64,000 nucleotides of DNA from Algoriphagus pacificus. GTDB lineage: Bacteria; Bacteroidota; Bacteroidia; Cytophagales; Cyclobacteriaceae. Numbering within the stretch: the first letter of the stretch is position 1; each line of letters opens with the position of its first letter. Below the pieces are notes generated by a model. That model saw only the letters and a program-made list of their open reading frames with translations. It did not search any database and had not been told where the DNA came from. The stretch covers positions 62,001 to 126,000 of the forward strand of contig NZ_JAFKCU010000002.1 of assembly GCF_017254845.1 (NCBI RefSeq). The letters run 5' to 3'. Positions 53,555-61,998 of the stretch are shown in pieces. The translations under genes and the position numbers were made by a program.

Positions 53555-53585
53555 TAAAAATTATTGTTTCGATCCGAGACAATAA
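53555..53585 (-). terminator. Terminator after the Dph6-like gene
   Basis: The halves TTATTGTTTCG (53561-53571) and CGAGACAATAA (53575-53585) pair at 10 of 11 positions around ATC. On the minus strand a TTTTT run follows, just past the Dph6-like stop. A role as an operator for the CitMHS operon cannot be excluded. Confidence 0.6.
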
Positions 53586-53602
53586 AGATTGGCTTTTATA
53601 AT

Positions 53603-54349
53603 TTATTCAATCCCAATCAAATCAGTAAACCAAAATCCAAAGGCATAGGGATCCTCTTTTTTATGATCATCTTGGAAGCAGTCTTCGGAGTTCTCTTTTT
53701 TTGGAGCCTCATATTTCCGGTAAATAGTCTCTCCAACTTCAAAAGGAATAGGATTTTCAAAGATTGGACCGTCAAAGACAAAAGTATGGAACTCGCCATT
53801 CTCACCACATGGATCCACGGTTTTGGGAAGATCTTTAAGAAAATCCTCATCAATGATTCTCCCTGCAAAATCCTGGCTGAGATATTTTTCATTAACACAA
53901 GTGGTGATGGTTTTGAACCCAAGATCCAGAAACTCCTGAATCAGACGATCTGTGGGTTGTTTCCAAAGAGGAAATACTCCTTCCAATCCAACTTCTGCTA
54001 GTTTGTTTTCCCTATAAGTTCGCAGGTCTTCCAGAAAAATATCCCCGAATATGGAATGTGTAGCTCCTTGGTTGATCAGAGGGTTCAAAGTATTCCGCAT
54101 AGCCTGTTCGTACGCCTCCATAGTTGGCATATCAGGAACCACCATCTCTGTTAAAGGAATTTTTAGACTTTTTGCCTGTAAAACCAAGAGCTCCTTCCGA
54201 ACTCCATGCATGGAGATTCTTTCAAACTTTTGACTTATGCTGGTAAGTAAAGTGAGGATTTCAAAATTTTGGGATTGCTGGATTTTGTAAAGGGCTAATG
54301 CTGAATCTTTCCCTCCGCTCCAGTTAAAAATGGCTTTATTCTGACTCAA
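53603..54349 (-). CDS. Dph6-related ATP pyrophosphatase
   Basis: The 248-residue protein opens with the PP-loop NWSGGKDSALAL and has MHGVRKELLVLQA, GDIFLEDLRTYREN and CGENGEFHTFVFDGP, which define the Dph6/diphthine-ammonia-ligase-like family. Bacteria lack diphthamide, so the substrate must be different, probably an amidation or adenylation reaction. The gene stands on its own between two terminators. Confidence 0.88.
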   Translation of the reverse strand: MSQNKAIFNWSGGKDSALALYKIQQSQNFEILTLLTSISQKFERISMHGVRKELLVLQAKSLKIPLTEMVVPDMPTMEAYEQAMRNTLNPLINQGATHSIFGDIFLEDLRTYRENKLAEVGLEGVFPLWKQPTDRLIQEFLDLGFKTITTCVNEKYLSQDFAGRIIDEDFLKDLPKTVDPCGENGEFHTFVFDGPIFENPIPFEVGETIYRKYEAPKKENSEDCFQDDHKKEDPYAFGFWFTDLIGIE

Positions 54350-54390
54350 TTTTCTGGGGATTAAAGCATGAAACTAAGTCAAATTCTATA

Positions 54391-54425
54391 AAAAGTGAAG
54401 GATGCCTTAATTAAAGCATCCTTCA
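54391..54425 (-). terminator. Terminator after the DUF4242 gene
   Basis: TGAAGGATGC and GCATCCTTCA form a perfect 10-bp stem around cttaattaaa; on the minus strand CTTTTTATAG follows. Confidence 0.75.
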
Positions 54426-54433
54426 AATAATTT

Positions 54434-54706
54434 TTACTCAGAAGTGGTAGGATCAATGATGGTTGAAACTACTGCTACATTGTTGGCTGGAAAGCCTCCC
54501 TGTTTTGCATGTTCCCGCACCATTTCTTCATTTGGAGCTATGTAAACACAGTAGATTTTGTCTCCTGTTACATAGCTGTGAAGCCACTGAATTTCAGATC
54601 CCATTTTCCTTAAAACATTGCAGGAGGTTTGAGAAATTCCCTTCAGGTCTTCAGCAGAGAGGCTTCCCGCACCGGGGATCTCTCTTTCGATTACAAACTT
54701 GGGCAT
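54434..54706 (-). CDS. DUF4242 family protein
   Basis: The 90-residue protein is a compact ferredoxin-like alpha/beta domain with KFVIEREIPGAGSLSAED, IQWLHSYVTGDKIYCVY and REHAKQGGFPANNVA, typical of DUF4242 proteins. The HAxxGGFP segment has conserved His and Gly residues. The function of this family is not established. It has its own terminator. Confidence 0.85.
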   Translation of the reverse strand: MPKFVIEREIPGAGSLSAEDLKGISQTSCNVLRKMGSEIQWLHSYVTGDKIYCVYIAPNEEMVREHAKQGGFPANNVAVVSTIIDPTTSE

Positions 54707-54861
54707 ATTGATAAAAATTAAGTGATCCTACTCGTTTGGCTTTTCGGATTCGCCCCGTTTTTTAAAGTGGTCGCTGGATTCCACTTATTGAAATCACATG
54801 GGTCTAAACTATCTAAAATTCAGGGTATTAACAATAAATATTTATTGGTGAATTCATTAAA

Positions 54862-54896
54862 AAAAAGCCTGATAGAATTAGAAATCTATCAGGCTT
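54862..54896 (-). terminator. Terminator after the M28 peptidase gene
   Basis: AAGCCTGATAGA and TCTATCAGGCTT form a perfect 12-bp stem around attagaaa; on the minus strand a run of T follows. The surrounding 54707-54921 gap holds no other gene. Confidence 0.9.
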
Positions 54897-54921
54897 AAAT
54901 CATTCCGACTTTGTTGAATAT

Positions 54922-56463
54922 TTAGTTCACTTTAGGAAGTTCTTCCCTTGGTAATTTTTCATCTCTTTGCGCTGTATTATAAACGAATGAGGCTACGATA
55001 ACTGCCATTTGACGCAAATCATCCAACTCCAATCTTTCGAAATTATCCATGTTGGTGTGATGGGTTCTGGTTCTATATTCGATAGGATCCTGGATAAATT
55101 GGAAGCCAGGAAGGCCCACTGCATCGAAACTCTGATGATCTGTTCCTCCGGTATCACGAATTGTGATTGTTCTGTTTTCAATGAGATCATCCACCGGCTT
55201 AAACCATTGATCGAAAATAGGACCTACAGCCTCATTTCCCTGCAAATAAATCCCTCTGATTTTACCTGTTCCGTTATCGATATTGTAGTAAGCAGAAAGC
55301 TTCTCATGGTCCGGTTTTAATTCCATGCTTGCTCTGTCTGCGAAATGATTTTGAACATAGTTTCTTGAACCATGAAGTCCTTGTTCTTCTCCTCCCCAAA
55401 GTGCAATTCTGATTGTCCTTTTAGGTTGAAGTCCCGTAGCTTTTAGAATTCTCACTGCTTCCATCATCACGATACAACCAGCCGCATTATCAGTAGCACC
55501 ATTGGCACCATGCCATGAATCCAAGTGACCACCAAGCATAACCAGTTCAGATTTTAAAGAAGGATCCGTTCCCGGGATTTCAGCAATGACATTATAGCCT
55601 TGCAAATCATCTGTCAGGTATCTGCTTTTGATTTCTGCTTCTACCTCCACATCAACCCCATTTTCAACAAGCCTTGCTAGGAGGTTTACATTTTCAGGTG
55701 CAGTTTCCAATTCAGGAACTCCCACTGGCGTATCCTTTAAATAACCTCTTGGGCTGCTGGTGAATAAAGTTCCATGTCTTCCATTTACACCTTTGATGAT
55801 CAAAGCTGCTCCTTCCTCATTCAAAAACTCAGAGATTCTCATGGAAAATGCCCTCGCTGCACGTAGCGCCTGCATTTGTTCAGGAGTAAATCTACTTCCT
55901 CCTGCTCTTTCCGCAGGTGGCTCAGCCATGGCATTTAATTCTTCCTCCGTGAATCTTGTCGCGTCAGCTTCAAAAGTGGGACTTTGATCTCCAGATGGTT
56001 TAATGGCGATGATTGCTCCCTTCAGCTTGCCTTTGTATTTAGCTAAATCTTCCTCGGTAGTAGCCTCGATGAAGACCACTTTTCCACTTACTTCGCCATT
56101 GGTACTTTCTGTCCAGGCTTTTGGGATGGCAATAAATGGCATGTAATACGGTTTGGTCATGGCAACGTAGCTTTTTTCCATTTCCCAACCTCGACCAAAT
56201 TCACCCCAAGCTTCTGTTTTGGCGTTTTCCAAACCCCAAGCGGTCAATTGCTCTACCGCATAATCCGTTGCTCTTTTATATCCTTCGGAGTTGCTGAGAC
56301 GAGGGCCTGCTTTATCGACTAATTCAAATGCTATTTTATTGACCTGGGAATTTTCAAGGCCCTCTTTTTTGATTTTTTCAATGGCTTGTAGGTCTATTTT
56401 TTCCTGCGAAAAGGCAATGCTTGCAGCAAAGAGTGCAGGAATGAATAAAAATGATTTTTTCAT
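54922..56463 (-). CDS. Secreted M28 family peptidase with PA domain
   Basis: From the ATG at 56463 the product has 513 residues with a signal peptide (LFIPALFAASIAFSQ). An N-terminal region is followed by a PA insert and the M28 catalytic domain with the zinc ligands in MLGGHLDSWHGANGATDNAAG, WGGEEQGLHGSRNYV, and DTGGTDHQSFD, then THHTNMD. It is an exported aminopeptidase or carboxypeptidase of the Bacteroidota PA-M28 type. Ten residues upstream of the chosen start do not look like a signal peptide. Confidence 0.93.
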   Translation of the reverse strand: MKKSFLFIPALFAASIAFSQEKIDLQAIEKIKKEGLENSQVNKIAFELVDKAGPRLSNSEGYKRATDYAVEQLTAWGLENAKTEAWGEFGRGWEMEKSYVAMTKPYYMPFIAIPKAWTESTNGEVSGKVVFIEATTEEDLAKYKGKLKGAIIAIKPSGDQSPTFEADATRFTEEELNAMAEPPAERAGGSRFTPEQMQALRAARAFSMRISEFLNEEGAALIIKGVNGRHGTLFTSSPRGYLKDTPVGVPELETAPENVNLLARLVENGVDVEVEAEIKSRYLTDDLQGYNVIAEIPGTDPSLKSELVMLGGHLDSWHGANGATDNAAGCIVMMEAVRILKATGLQPKRTIRIALWGGEEQGLHGSRNYVQNHFADRASMELKPDHEKLSAYYNIDNGTGKIRGIYLQGNEAVGPIFDQWFKPVDDLIENRTITIRDTGGTDHQSFDAVGLPGFQFIQDPIEYRTRTHHTNMDNFERLELDDLRQMAVIVASFVYNTAQRDEKLPREELPKVN

Positions 56464-56674
56464 AGAATGCTGTTTAAATGGTTGGTGATTCAATATATAG
56501 CAGAATGAAGCGATTTCCTGATTTTTTCAATGAATGGTGGAGATAAATTGAGTTTTGGAAAAAACTGACCAGAATTGGCATCAATTTTTAACCTGAAATG
56601 TCTAAAAGACTCTTGAAATTTTAGAACTTGAATCTGAACTTTCAAAAGCAGGTGGATTAAAGCTAATTTTTGGT

Positions 56675-58606
56675 ATGGCGGAAAAAAGGATTTTTGTATT
56701 TGATAATCAGCTGGATAAGGAGGAGGTCGACAAAGTCAGAGAATTATTTGAGACCAAGCCCTCTCAAGAAATAGCTGTCCAAGATTTGGATAAAAAATCC
56801 ATCAAAGACTCAGATTTTTTGATTTGTCTGATCTCTGATACGCAACTTAAGGACTTAATTTCCCAATTCGGTGAGCGAGAAACCTCGATTGGCTTATTGC
56901 CTCACCCTGAATTGGATCACGGGCAAAAAGGTTTTGGCATTAATAAAAACATGGAATCGGCTCTGGAGGAAATTCTGGAAGCCAAAGAGGTTGATGCCAT
57001 TGATTTGATGACAGTCAATGAGGAGTTGGTTTTGAATTCCTTGGTGATAGGGGAGTCGCTAAGCATTTTTTATGGGGATAGATCCGCAAATTTTTGGGAA
57101 GGCTTGAAAAACCGTTTTCATCAATTCATCAAAGTTTTCCGAAGGGTCAAATTGCAAGAAGTGGAAATCAGTTTCCCGGATGAAAAGGAAGAAAATAAAA
57201 GCATCTCCACTGCTAGCATGGGGATTATTGCCGTGGCTCAATGTCAAAGTCATGTAATCTTCAAGCGAATTATCAAAGATTCAGGACTTAAAGATGAGCT
57301 TGTTCACTTACTTATTTTCGCTCCAAAAAGCTTGATTTCTTTGATTCGTTTTGCACTTCAAAACCTCTTTTTCCCTATCAAGGGAAATAAACTCCCAAGG
57401 TTTGTAGGCTATGCTACTGGCAAGGAAATCCATCTGAAAGTCAAAGAGAAAACGCATTTTGCAATTGATGGAGTTGAAAAGGAAAACACTGAAATCAAGA
57501 TAAAACTTCATGAAACGCCGGTTCATATTTTACCTGGAAAAACTGTTTTAGAATCCGAACAGGGAAATGGGAAGGAGGTTCAGAATCTAAATACACTACC
57601 TACTGGCAAGCTCAAAGAAGAATTGACAAGAGGCTACTTACCTTGGGTGAGACATGCTACTTCTGAGGAGTTTAAAGAATTGTTCAAACTACTCAAGGAC
57701 AATTCCCAAACAACAGGTACCTACCTGGTTTTGATGGTACTTTCTACTATGATTGCCACATTTGGTTTATTTGGAAATTCATCGCCTGTGGTCATTGGAG
57801 CAATGATTTTAGCTCCATTGATGGCTCCTATTATTTCTCTGGCGATGGGAATGCTTCGCCAAGATGGTTTACTGATCAAAAATAGTTTGATCACCATTTT
57901 TTGGGGAGTGCTTTTGGGATTGATCTTTTCTATGATGATTACCTGGATAACACCACTTCAGATTTTAAATGATCAGATTCTGGCAAGGATTCGCCCCAAT
58001 CTCTTGGATTTGGGAGTGGCTGTTGCATCTGGGATGGCAGGTGCTTACGCTTATAGCAAAGAAGAAATTGCCAAAACCTTGGCAGGGGTCGCGATTTCTG
58101 TGGCTTTAGTTCCGCCTTTGGCTGTAGCAGGTATTGGATTAGGTTGGGCAGATTGGAATGTGTTTTTTGGAGCTATGCTATTACTGGGAACCAACTTAGC
58201 AGGGATAGTTGTCGCAGCGGCTTTGACATTTTTGACTTTGGGATTTAGTCCTTTCCGCTTGGCAAAAAAGGGATTGGTGATCAGCTTGGTTTTGCTGGCT
58301 GCAATTGCCACACCCTTGGCTTTGAGCTTTTCGAAAATGGTCAATGAAAATCGGATTATCCAAGAATTAAGTGGTCAAGAAATTCCGCATGGTCTACTTC
58401 GAAATGTAAAAGTTGTCAATATGCAACCCTTACGATTAGCGGTTACCATTCTTTCTGAAAACGATTTGAAAGATGCAGATTTTAATGAAATCAGAACTGA
58501 AATAGAGGAAAAAATTGGATCTCCGATTGAGCTGGAGCTGACATTGGGGATTCGGATGGGAAAAATCGAGAAGGGAGATAAAACGGATACTATCTCAACT
58601 GATTAA
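56675..58606 (+). CDS. DUF389 membrane protein with N-terminal degenerate DAGK-like domain
   Basis: The 643-residue protein has two parts. Residues about 1-300 resemble the diacylglycerol/sphingosine kinase fold: a beta/alpha start, IGLLPHPELDHGQKGFGI in place of the usual LPLGTANDFAR motif, and HFAIDGVEKENTEIKIKLHETPVHILPG, which matches the DGE-containing end of that fold. The GGDGT nucleotide motif is missing (ISDTQLKDLI stands in its place), so the domain is probably not an active kinase. Residues about 340-560 are the DUF389/TIGR00341 membrane domain with about six helices (VVIGAMILAPLMAPIISLA). The tail is charged. The function is unknown. Confidence 0.85.
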   Translation: MAEKRIFVFDNQLDKEEVDKVRELFETKPSQEIAVQDLDKKSIKDSDFLICLISDTQLKDLISQFGERETSIGLLPHPELDHGQKGFGINKNMESALEEILEAKEVDAIDLMTVNEELVLNSLVIGESLSIFYGDRSANFWEGLKNRFHQFIKVFRRVKLQEVEISFPDEKEENKSISTASMGIIAVAQCQSHVIFKRIIKDSGLKDELVHLLIFAPKSLISLIRFALQNLFFPIKGNKLPRFVGYATGKEIHLKVKEKTHFAIDGVEKENTEIKIKLHETPVHILPGKTVLESEQGNGKEVQNLNTLPTGKLKEELTRGYLPWVRHATSEEFKELFKLLKDNSQTTGTYLVLMVLSTMIATFGLFGNSSPVVIGAMILAPLMAPIISLAMGMLRQDGLLIKNSLITIFWGVLLGLIFSMMITWITPLQILNDQILARIRPNLLDLGVAVASGMAGAYAYSKEEIAKTLAGVAISVALVPPLAVAGIGLGWADWNVFFGAMLLLGTNLAGIVVAAALTFLTLGFSPFRLAKKGLVISLVLLAAIATPLALSFSKMVNENRIIQELSGQEIPHGLLRNVKVVNMQPLRLAVTILSENDLKDADFNEIRTEIEEKIGSPIELELTLGIRMGKIEKGDKTDTISTD

Positions 58607-58609
58607 TAC

Positions 58610-59059
58610 TTAATTGCCAGCTGGTAGCATATTCCGAATAGCAGAAATCCTCCAGCTTTTGCCATCATCCACAACTGTAAAACTGCTCCACATTTTTCGG
58701 ATTGATCCATCTGGATTTTTGATTTCATATCGGGCGTCTACTAGGGCAACTTCCTCCGCCATAAATCTGATTTTTTCCACATGCAAGGTTCTTTCACCAG
58801 GATTGCTGGTTGAGCTTTCCATCATGCCTTTGATAGCTTCCTGGATTCCCGATCTCCATACCCCAGAAGAAACCAATTGATCAATGTCTTTTGTCAGGAT
58901 CTTTTTAAGCAAAACCGTGTCCTTGGTATCTCTCGATTTTGAATAGGAACTGATCAGGTTTATTATTTCTTGAGAGTTTTCTTTTGTAATGTCTTTGGTT
59001 TGGGAGAAAGTATTAAAGCTAAGTGTTGTAAAAAAGAAAAGAAGGCAAAAGCGAATCAT
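58610..59059 (-). CDS. Exported NTF2-like (SnoaL/DUF4440-type) protein
   Basis: The 149-residue product has a signal peptide ending NTFSQ. The mature part has the NTF2-like cone fold pattern, with an N-terminal helix pair, LTKDIDQLVSSGVWRSG, EEVALVDARYEIKNPDGS and a C-terminal strand SFTVVDDGKSWRISAIRNM. Such domains bind small ligands or form scaffolds; the role cannot be given. It converges on the DUF389 gene with 3 bp between stops. Confidence 0.8.
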   Translation of the reverse strand: MIRFCLLFFFTTLSFNTFSQTKDITKENSQEIINLISSYSKSRDTKDTVLLKKILTKDIDQLVSSGVWRSGIQEAIKGMMESSTSNPGERTLHVEKIRFMAEEVALVDARYEIKNPDGSIRKMWSSFTVVDDGKSWRISAIRNMLPAGN

Positions 59060-59202
59060 AAGATTTTAGTATGAATTTATTCTAATCTACATTTTATTAA
59101 TCAAACTAAAGCCTATAATGTGATGAAATGGTTTAGGGAAAAGTCAGGAAAAACTAATTTACAAAAGTAAAAAAGTAGAATATGACCAATAGGAAATGGT
59201 AG

Positions 59203-59946
59203 TTATTGAAATTCTAATAGCTGGAATGAGTTGGTAGGTTCCCAAAATTCATTTTCAATCACTAGGAAAAATTTCACAATCGTGGGGATCGGACGATCGG
59301 AGTAATAGCTATCTACTTCCCATTTAGAACTCTCAATTAATTCCAAGATCATTTGATCTAATTCGGTATCAATACCATCAAGAACTCTTGCATCTGTCCA
59401 AAAGTTTAAGTAATCTATTTCAACTTCATAAATTCCAAATTTTGGGTTTGATGCATTTGATTTCAGTTGGTTAAGCTTTTGAAAAAATTCATTTTTAAAG
59501 CTATCGATAAAGAAAATAGAGGTGTAGTTAATCTGACTTTCTCTAACCTTTCTTAGGATTTCGATTTCCTTTGGTCTTTCTTTTAATTCGGAAAGCGAAA
59601 AGGATCGAGAGCAATAACCAAAAAAAGGGAGTTCATCTTCAATAGATGTTAAATACACCAACATCTCCTGGCCCTCTTTCAGGTAAACGTGACACATTCC
59701 ATCTGCCTTTTTAGGGTCTACAATATAAAATTCAGAAAGACTCGAACCTTTAAAGTTCTCATGCACTTGAAATTGAACCTTGAGGAGGGAAGGGTTTACT
59801 TCAAAAGTAGAGATGTCCATTATTTTTCCTGAAACTACATGGGAAGATCTTCTGTATGCTTCATCAAATCTCACATTGGCACAATCGCAAGCAAATGATT
59901 TGGATAGGCTTATGAATAAGATGCTTGTAGCTAACCATTTCATCAT
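59203..59946 (-). CDS. Secreted NTR/TIMP-like protein with TonB-C-like end
   Basis: The 247-residue product has a signal peptide, after which the mature chain would start C20-D-C22, followed by FDEAYRRSSHVVSGKIMDI, VQFQVHENFKG, and two more Cys in GMCHVYLKEGQEMLVYL and FGYCSRSFSLSE. This CxC start plus four Cys is the netrin/TIMP (NTR) pattern. The C-terminal part (about 160-247) with ARVLDGIDTELDQMILELIESSKW recalls a TonB C-terminal domain. Function is unknown; inhibition of a protease is only a shape-based idea. Confidence 0.7.
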   Translation of the reverse strand: MMKWLATSILFISLSKSFACDCANVRFDEAYRRSSHVVSGKIMDISTFEVNPSLLKVQFQVHENFKGSSLSEFYIVDPKKADGMCHVYLKEGQEMLVYLTSIEDELPFFGYCSRSFSLSELKERPKEIEILRKVRESQINYTSIFFIDSFKNEFFQKLNQLKSNASNPKFGIYEVEIDYLNFWTDARVLDGIDTELDQMILELIESSKWEVDSYYSDRPIPTIVKFFLVIENEFWEPTNSFQLLEFQ

Positions 59947-59952
59947 GCTCTA

Positions 59953-59989
59953 AAATAAAAAAAAGCCACCCATTTCTGAGTGGCTTTTA
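59953..59989 (-). terminator. Terminator after the ferredoxin gene
   Basis: On the minus strand GCCACTC and GGGTGGC pair around agaaat (one G-U), followed by eight T. It separates the FNR-ferredoxin pair from the NTR-like gene. Confidence 0.85.
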
Positions 59990-60011
59990 GAGTAATTAAG
60001 AATATTATCTT

Positions 60012-60332
60012 TTATTGATCTTCTCCTCTGAGTTTGATAACGGCTCCTTCCAAAATATCACCTATTCGGATCTGGCAAGCCAATCTTGAAGTAGGGAAGT
60101 ATTCCGGCAGATTTTCCAACTGATCTAATTCGATATCAGTAGCTTCACCCAGCTCGTCTTTTCCTTCCAAAACTTCGATGTGGCAAGTCGCACAAAGTGC
60201 CATACCCCCACAAGTGGCCAAAACAGGATATTCTGAAGCTTTCAAAATCTCCATAAGGCTGAAGCCCATGTCATCTGGAGCTTCTATTTCTTGACGATTG
60301 CCGTCGTGATCTTCAACAGTGAAATTAACCAT
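60012..60332 (-). CDS. [2Fe-2S] ferredoxin, adrenodoxin type
   Basis: The 106-residue protein has the cluster ligands C41, C47, C50 (CGGMALCATC) and C86 (SRLACQI), and the usual VLEGKDELGEATDIELDQL acidic helix that docks the reductase. It transfers electrons from the adjacent NAD(P)H reductase to an unidentified acceptor. The 15-bp gap to the reductase gene and a shared terminator mark them as one operon. Confidence 0.95.
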   Translation of the reverse strand: MVNFTVEDHDGNRQEIEAPDDMGFSLMEILKASEYPVLATCGGMALCATCHIEVLEGKDELGEATDIELDQLENLPEYFPTSRLACQIRIGDILEGAVIKLRGEDQ

Positions 60333-60347
60333 GCCGCAAAAATAGTA

Positions 60348-61352
60348 TTAAAATGAATTTACACCATTAACAGTTGTGTATTTGAAGCTCAATTTCTGAT
60401 CTGGATACACATATTTGAATGCAGAGTGCATCATAATCGCAGCTTCATGGAATCCGCAAAGGATCAATTTCAATTTGCCTGGATAGGTATTGATGTCACC
60501 GATGGCATAAATTCTCTCCACGCCGGTAGAATAATCTCTCGTATCAACCTCAATGGCGTTTTTATCGATGCTAAGTCCCCAATCAGCGATTGGGCCTAGC
60601 TTTGGACTCAACCCGAAAAGAGGAATCAAATAATCTGTATCGATTTTGATTTCAGCTTTTGATTTGTCTACAAAAGTCACAGAATCCAGTTTTCCATTTC
60701 CGGAAACTTCCTTCAGGTTAGCAGAAAGGATCAAGTCAATTTTACCTTGATTTGCCAAGTCAAAAACTTTAGCCGCAGAATCAGGTGCTCCTCGGAAAGT
60801 CTCATTTCTGTGAACCAAAGTCACTTTTTTAGCAACTTTAGAAAGAAAAATAGTCCAGTCCAAAGCGGAATCACCACCACCTGCAAGAATGACATTCTTA
60901 TCGCGGAAAGTTTCTGGATTCTTCACCATGTAAGTAATTCCCTTTCCTTCAAAAAGCTCTAGATTTTCTACCACAGGTTTTCTTGGCTCGAAGCAACCAA
61001 GACCACCTGCAATAACAATCACTTTTGCATGTACATGTGTCTTGTCTGAAGTAGTCACGATGAACGAACCGTCCTCCTGCTTGTCCAAATGATCCACTCG
61101 CTCACCCAAAGTAAACGTAGGAGAAAATGGTTTTGCCTGCTCCATCAAATTGTCCACAAGATCCTGCGCATTCACTTCAGGGTATCCTGGAATGTCATAA
61201 ATCGGTTTCTGAGGATAAATTTCGGAAAGCTGTCCGCCCACTTGTGGCAGCGCATCAATCAGGTGGCAACGCATTTTCAGCAAACCTGCTTCGAAAACTG
61301 CAAAAAGGCCAACTGGGCCGGCTCCGATGATACAAAGATCTGTGTGAATCAT
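60348..61352 (-). CDS. Ferredoxin--NADP reductase, TrxB-like type 2
   Basis: The 334-residue flavoprotein has the FAD motif IIGAGPVGLFAVFEAGLL, the substrate-side GGQLSEIYPQKPIYDIPGYP typical of TrxB-like ferredoxin-NADP reductases, the NAD(P) motif ILAGGGDSALDW and a C-terminal YAIGDINTYPGKLKL. It lacks the CxxC redox pair of thioredoxin reductase. It is upstream of the ferredoxin gene and downstream of a MarR-type regulator that shares a 19-bp motif with its upstream region. Confidence 0.93.
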   Translation of the reverse strand: MIHTDLCIIGAGPVGLFAVFEAGLLKMRCHLIDALPQVGGQLSEIYPQKPIYDIPGYPEVNAQDLVDNLMEQAKPFSPTFTLGERVDHLDKQEDGSFIVTTSDKTHVHAKVIVIAGGLGCFEPRKPVVENLELFEGKGITYMVKNPETFRDKNVILAGGGDSALDWTIFLSKVAKKVTLVHRNETFRGAPDSAAKVFDLANQGKIDLILSANLKEVSGNGKLDSVTFVDKSKAEIKIDTDYLIPLFGLSPKLGPIADWGLSIDKNAIEVDTRDYSTGVERIYAIGDINTYPGKLKLILCGFHEAAIMMHSAFKYVYPDQKLSFKYTTVNGVNSF

Positions 61353-61406
61353 GGTTTATTGACTTTATAGGTAAAACCCTGGATTTATGCTTTTGTTCGT
61401 GTAAAT

Positions 61407-61425
61407 ATAATTAGTATAACAAATA
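61407..61425. promoter_or_regulatory. Putative MarR operator upstream of the ferredoxin reductase
   Basis: ATAATTAGTATAACAAATA agrees at 17 of 19 positions with the site at 61881-61899 in front of the MarR gene. Its core ATTAGT-ata-ACAAAT is an imperfect inverted repeat. It lies 55 bp upstream of the reductase start and 4 bp past the MarR stop. Confidence 0.65.
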
Positions 61426-61429
61426 CTTT

Positions 61430-61876
61430 TTACTCAATATCTTGGCCACCTAGGTTTTTATAGATGGTATTTAAGATTCTTTTAAATTCTTCAAAATCAG
61501 TTTCACTAAGATTTTCCCAAGCTTTCTCTCTGATTTCTAGAATTTGTGGCCTTAATGCAATCACTTTTTCTGTTCCCGCATCGGTCAAATGAAGTTGGAA
61601 ACTTCTTCTATCCTGCGGATGTGGTACGCGCTCTACATATCCTTTTTTGCAGAGTAAATCAATTATTCTAGTCAGGGTAGGATGGTCTTTGAAGACCAAC
61701 TGAGCCAACTCCGTCTGACTGAGCAGCTTGTTTTCAGATAGGTTTTTGAGTACCAGCCATTGATCCACTGTTACATCAAAATCCCCTGATTTGAACTGCT
61801 GCTGGGCATATTGCTTTACTTTCCGCGCTGTGCGATCAAGTAGAAACGAATACCTTGCAAATTGCTCTTGTGTCAT
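61430..61876 (-). CDS. MarR family transcriptional regulator
   Basis: The 148-residue protein is a winged-helix MarR regulator: an N-terminal dimerisation helix, LLSQTELAQLVFKDHPTLTRIIDLLCKKGYVERVPHPQDRRSFQLHLT for the HTH and wing (with the DxR signature), and a C-terminal helix. MarR proteins usually respond to phenolics or redox stress. The same 19-bp motif upstream of its own gene and of the reductase gene suggests autoregulation and control of the ferredoxin operon. Confidence 0.93.
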   Translation of the reverse strand: MTQEQFARYSFLLDRTARKVKQYAQQQFKSGDFDVTVDQWLVLKNLSENKLLSQTELAQLVFKDHPTLTRIIDLLCKKGYVERVPHPQDRRSFQLHLTDAGTEKVIALRPQILEIREKAWENLSETDFEEFKRILNTIYKNLGGQDIE

Positions 61877-61880
61877 ACAA

Positions 61881-61899
61881 ATAATTAGTGTGACAAATA
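61881..61899. promoter_or_regulatory. Putative MarR operator at its own gene
   Basis: ATAATTAGTGTGACAAATA lies 5 bp upstream of the MarR start codon, so a bound repressor would cover the ribosome-binding region and block transcription or elongation. It matches the site at 61407-61425 at 17 of 19 bases. Confidence 0.65.
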
Positions 61900-61998
61900 T
61901 ATGAATTTTCTGAATTGAAAAAGTAATTCTCTATAAATTTTATAGGGTTTGTTACATTTAAAAATAATTTGCTTTTCCTGAAGGTTTTCTGACAGATT

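Noticed and set aside
53564-54001. 145-codon open frame on the plus strand with a hydrophobic stretch
   Set aside because: It overlaps the Dph6-like gene in antisense; the clear PP-loop protein on the minus strand is the real gene.
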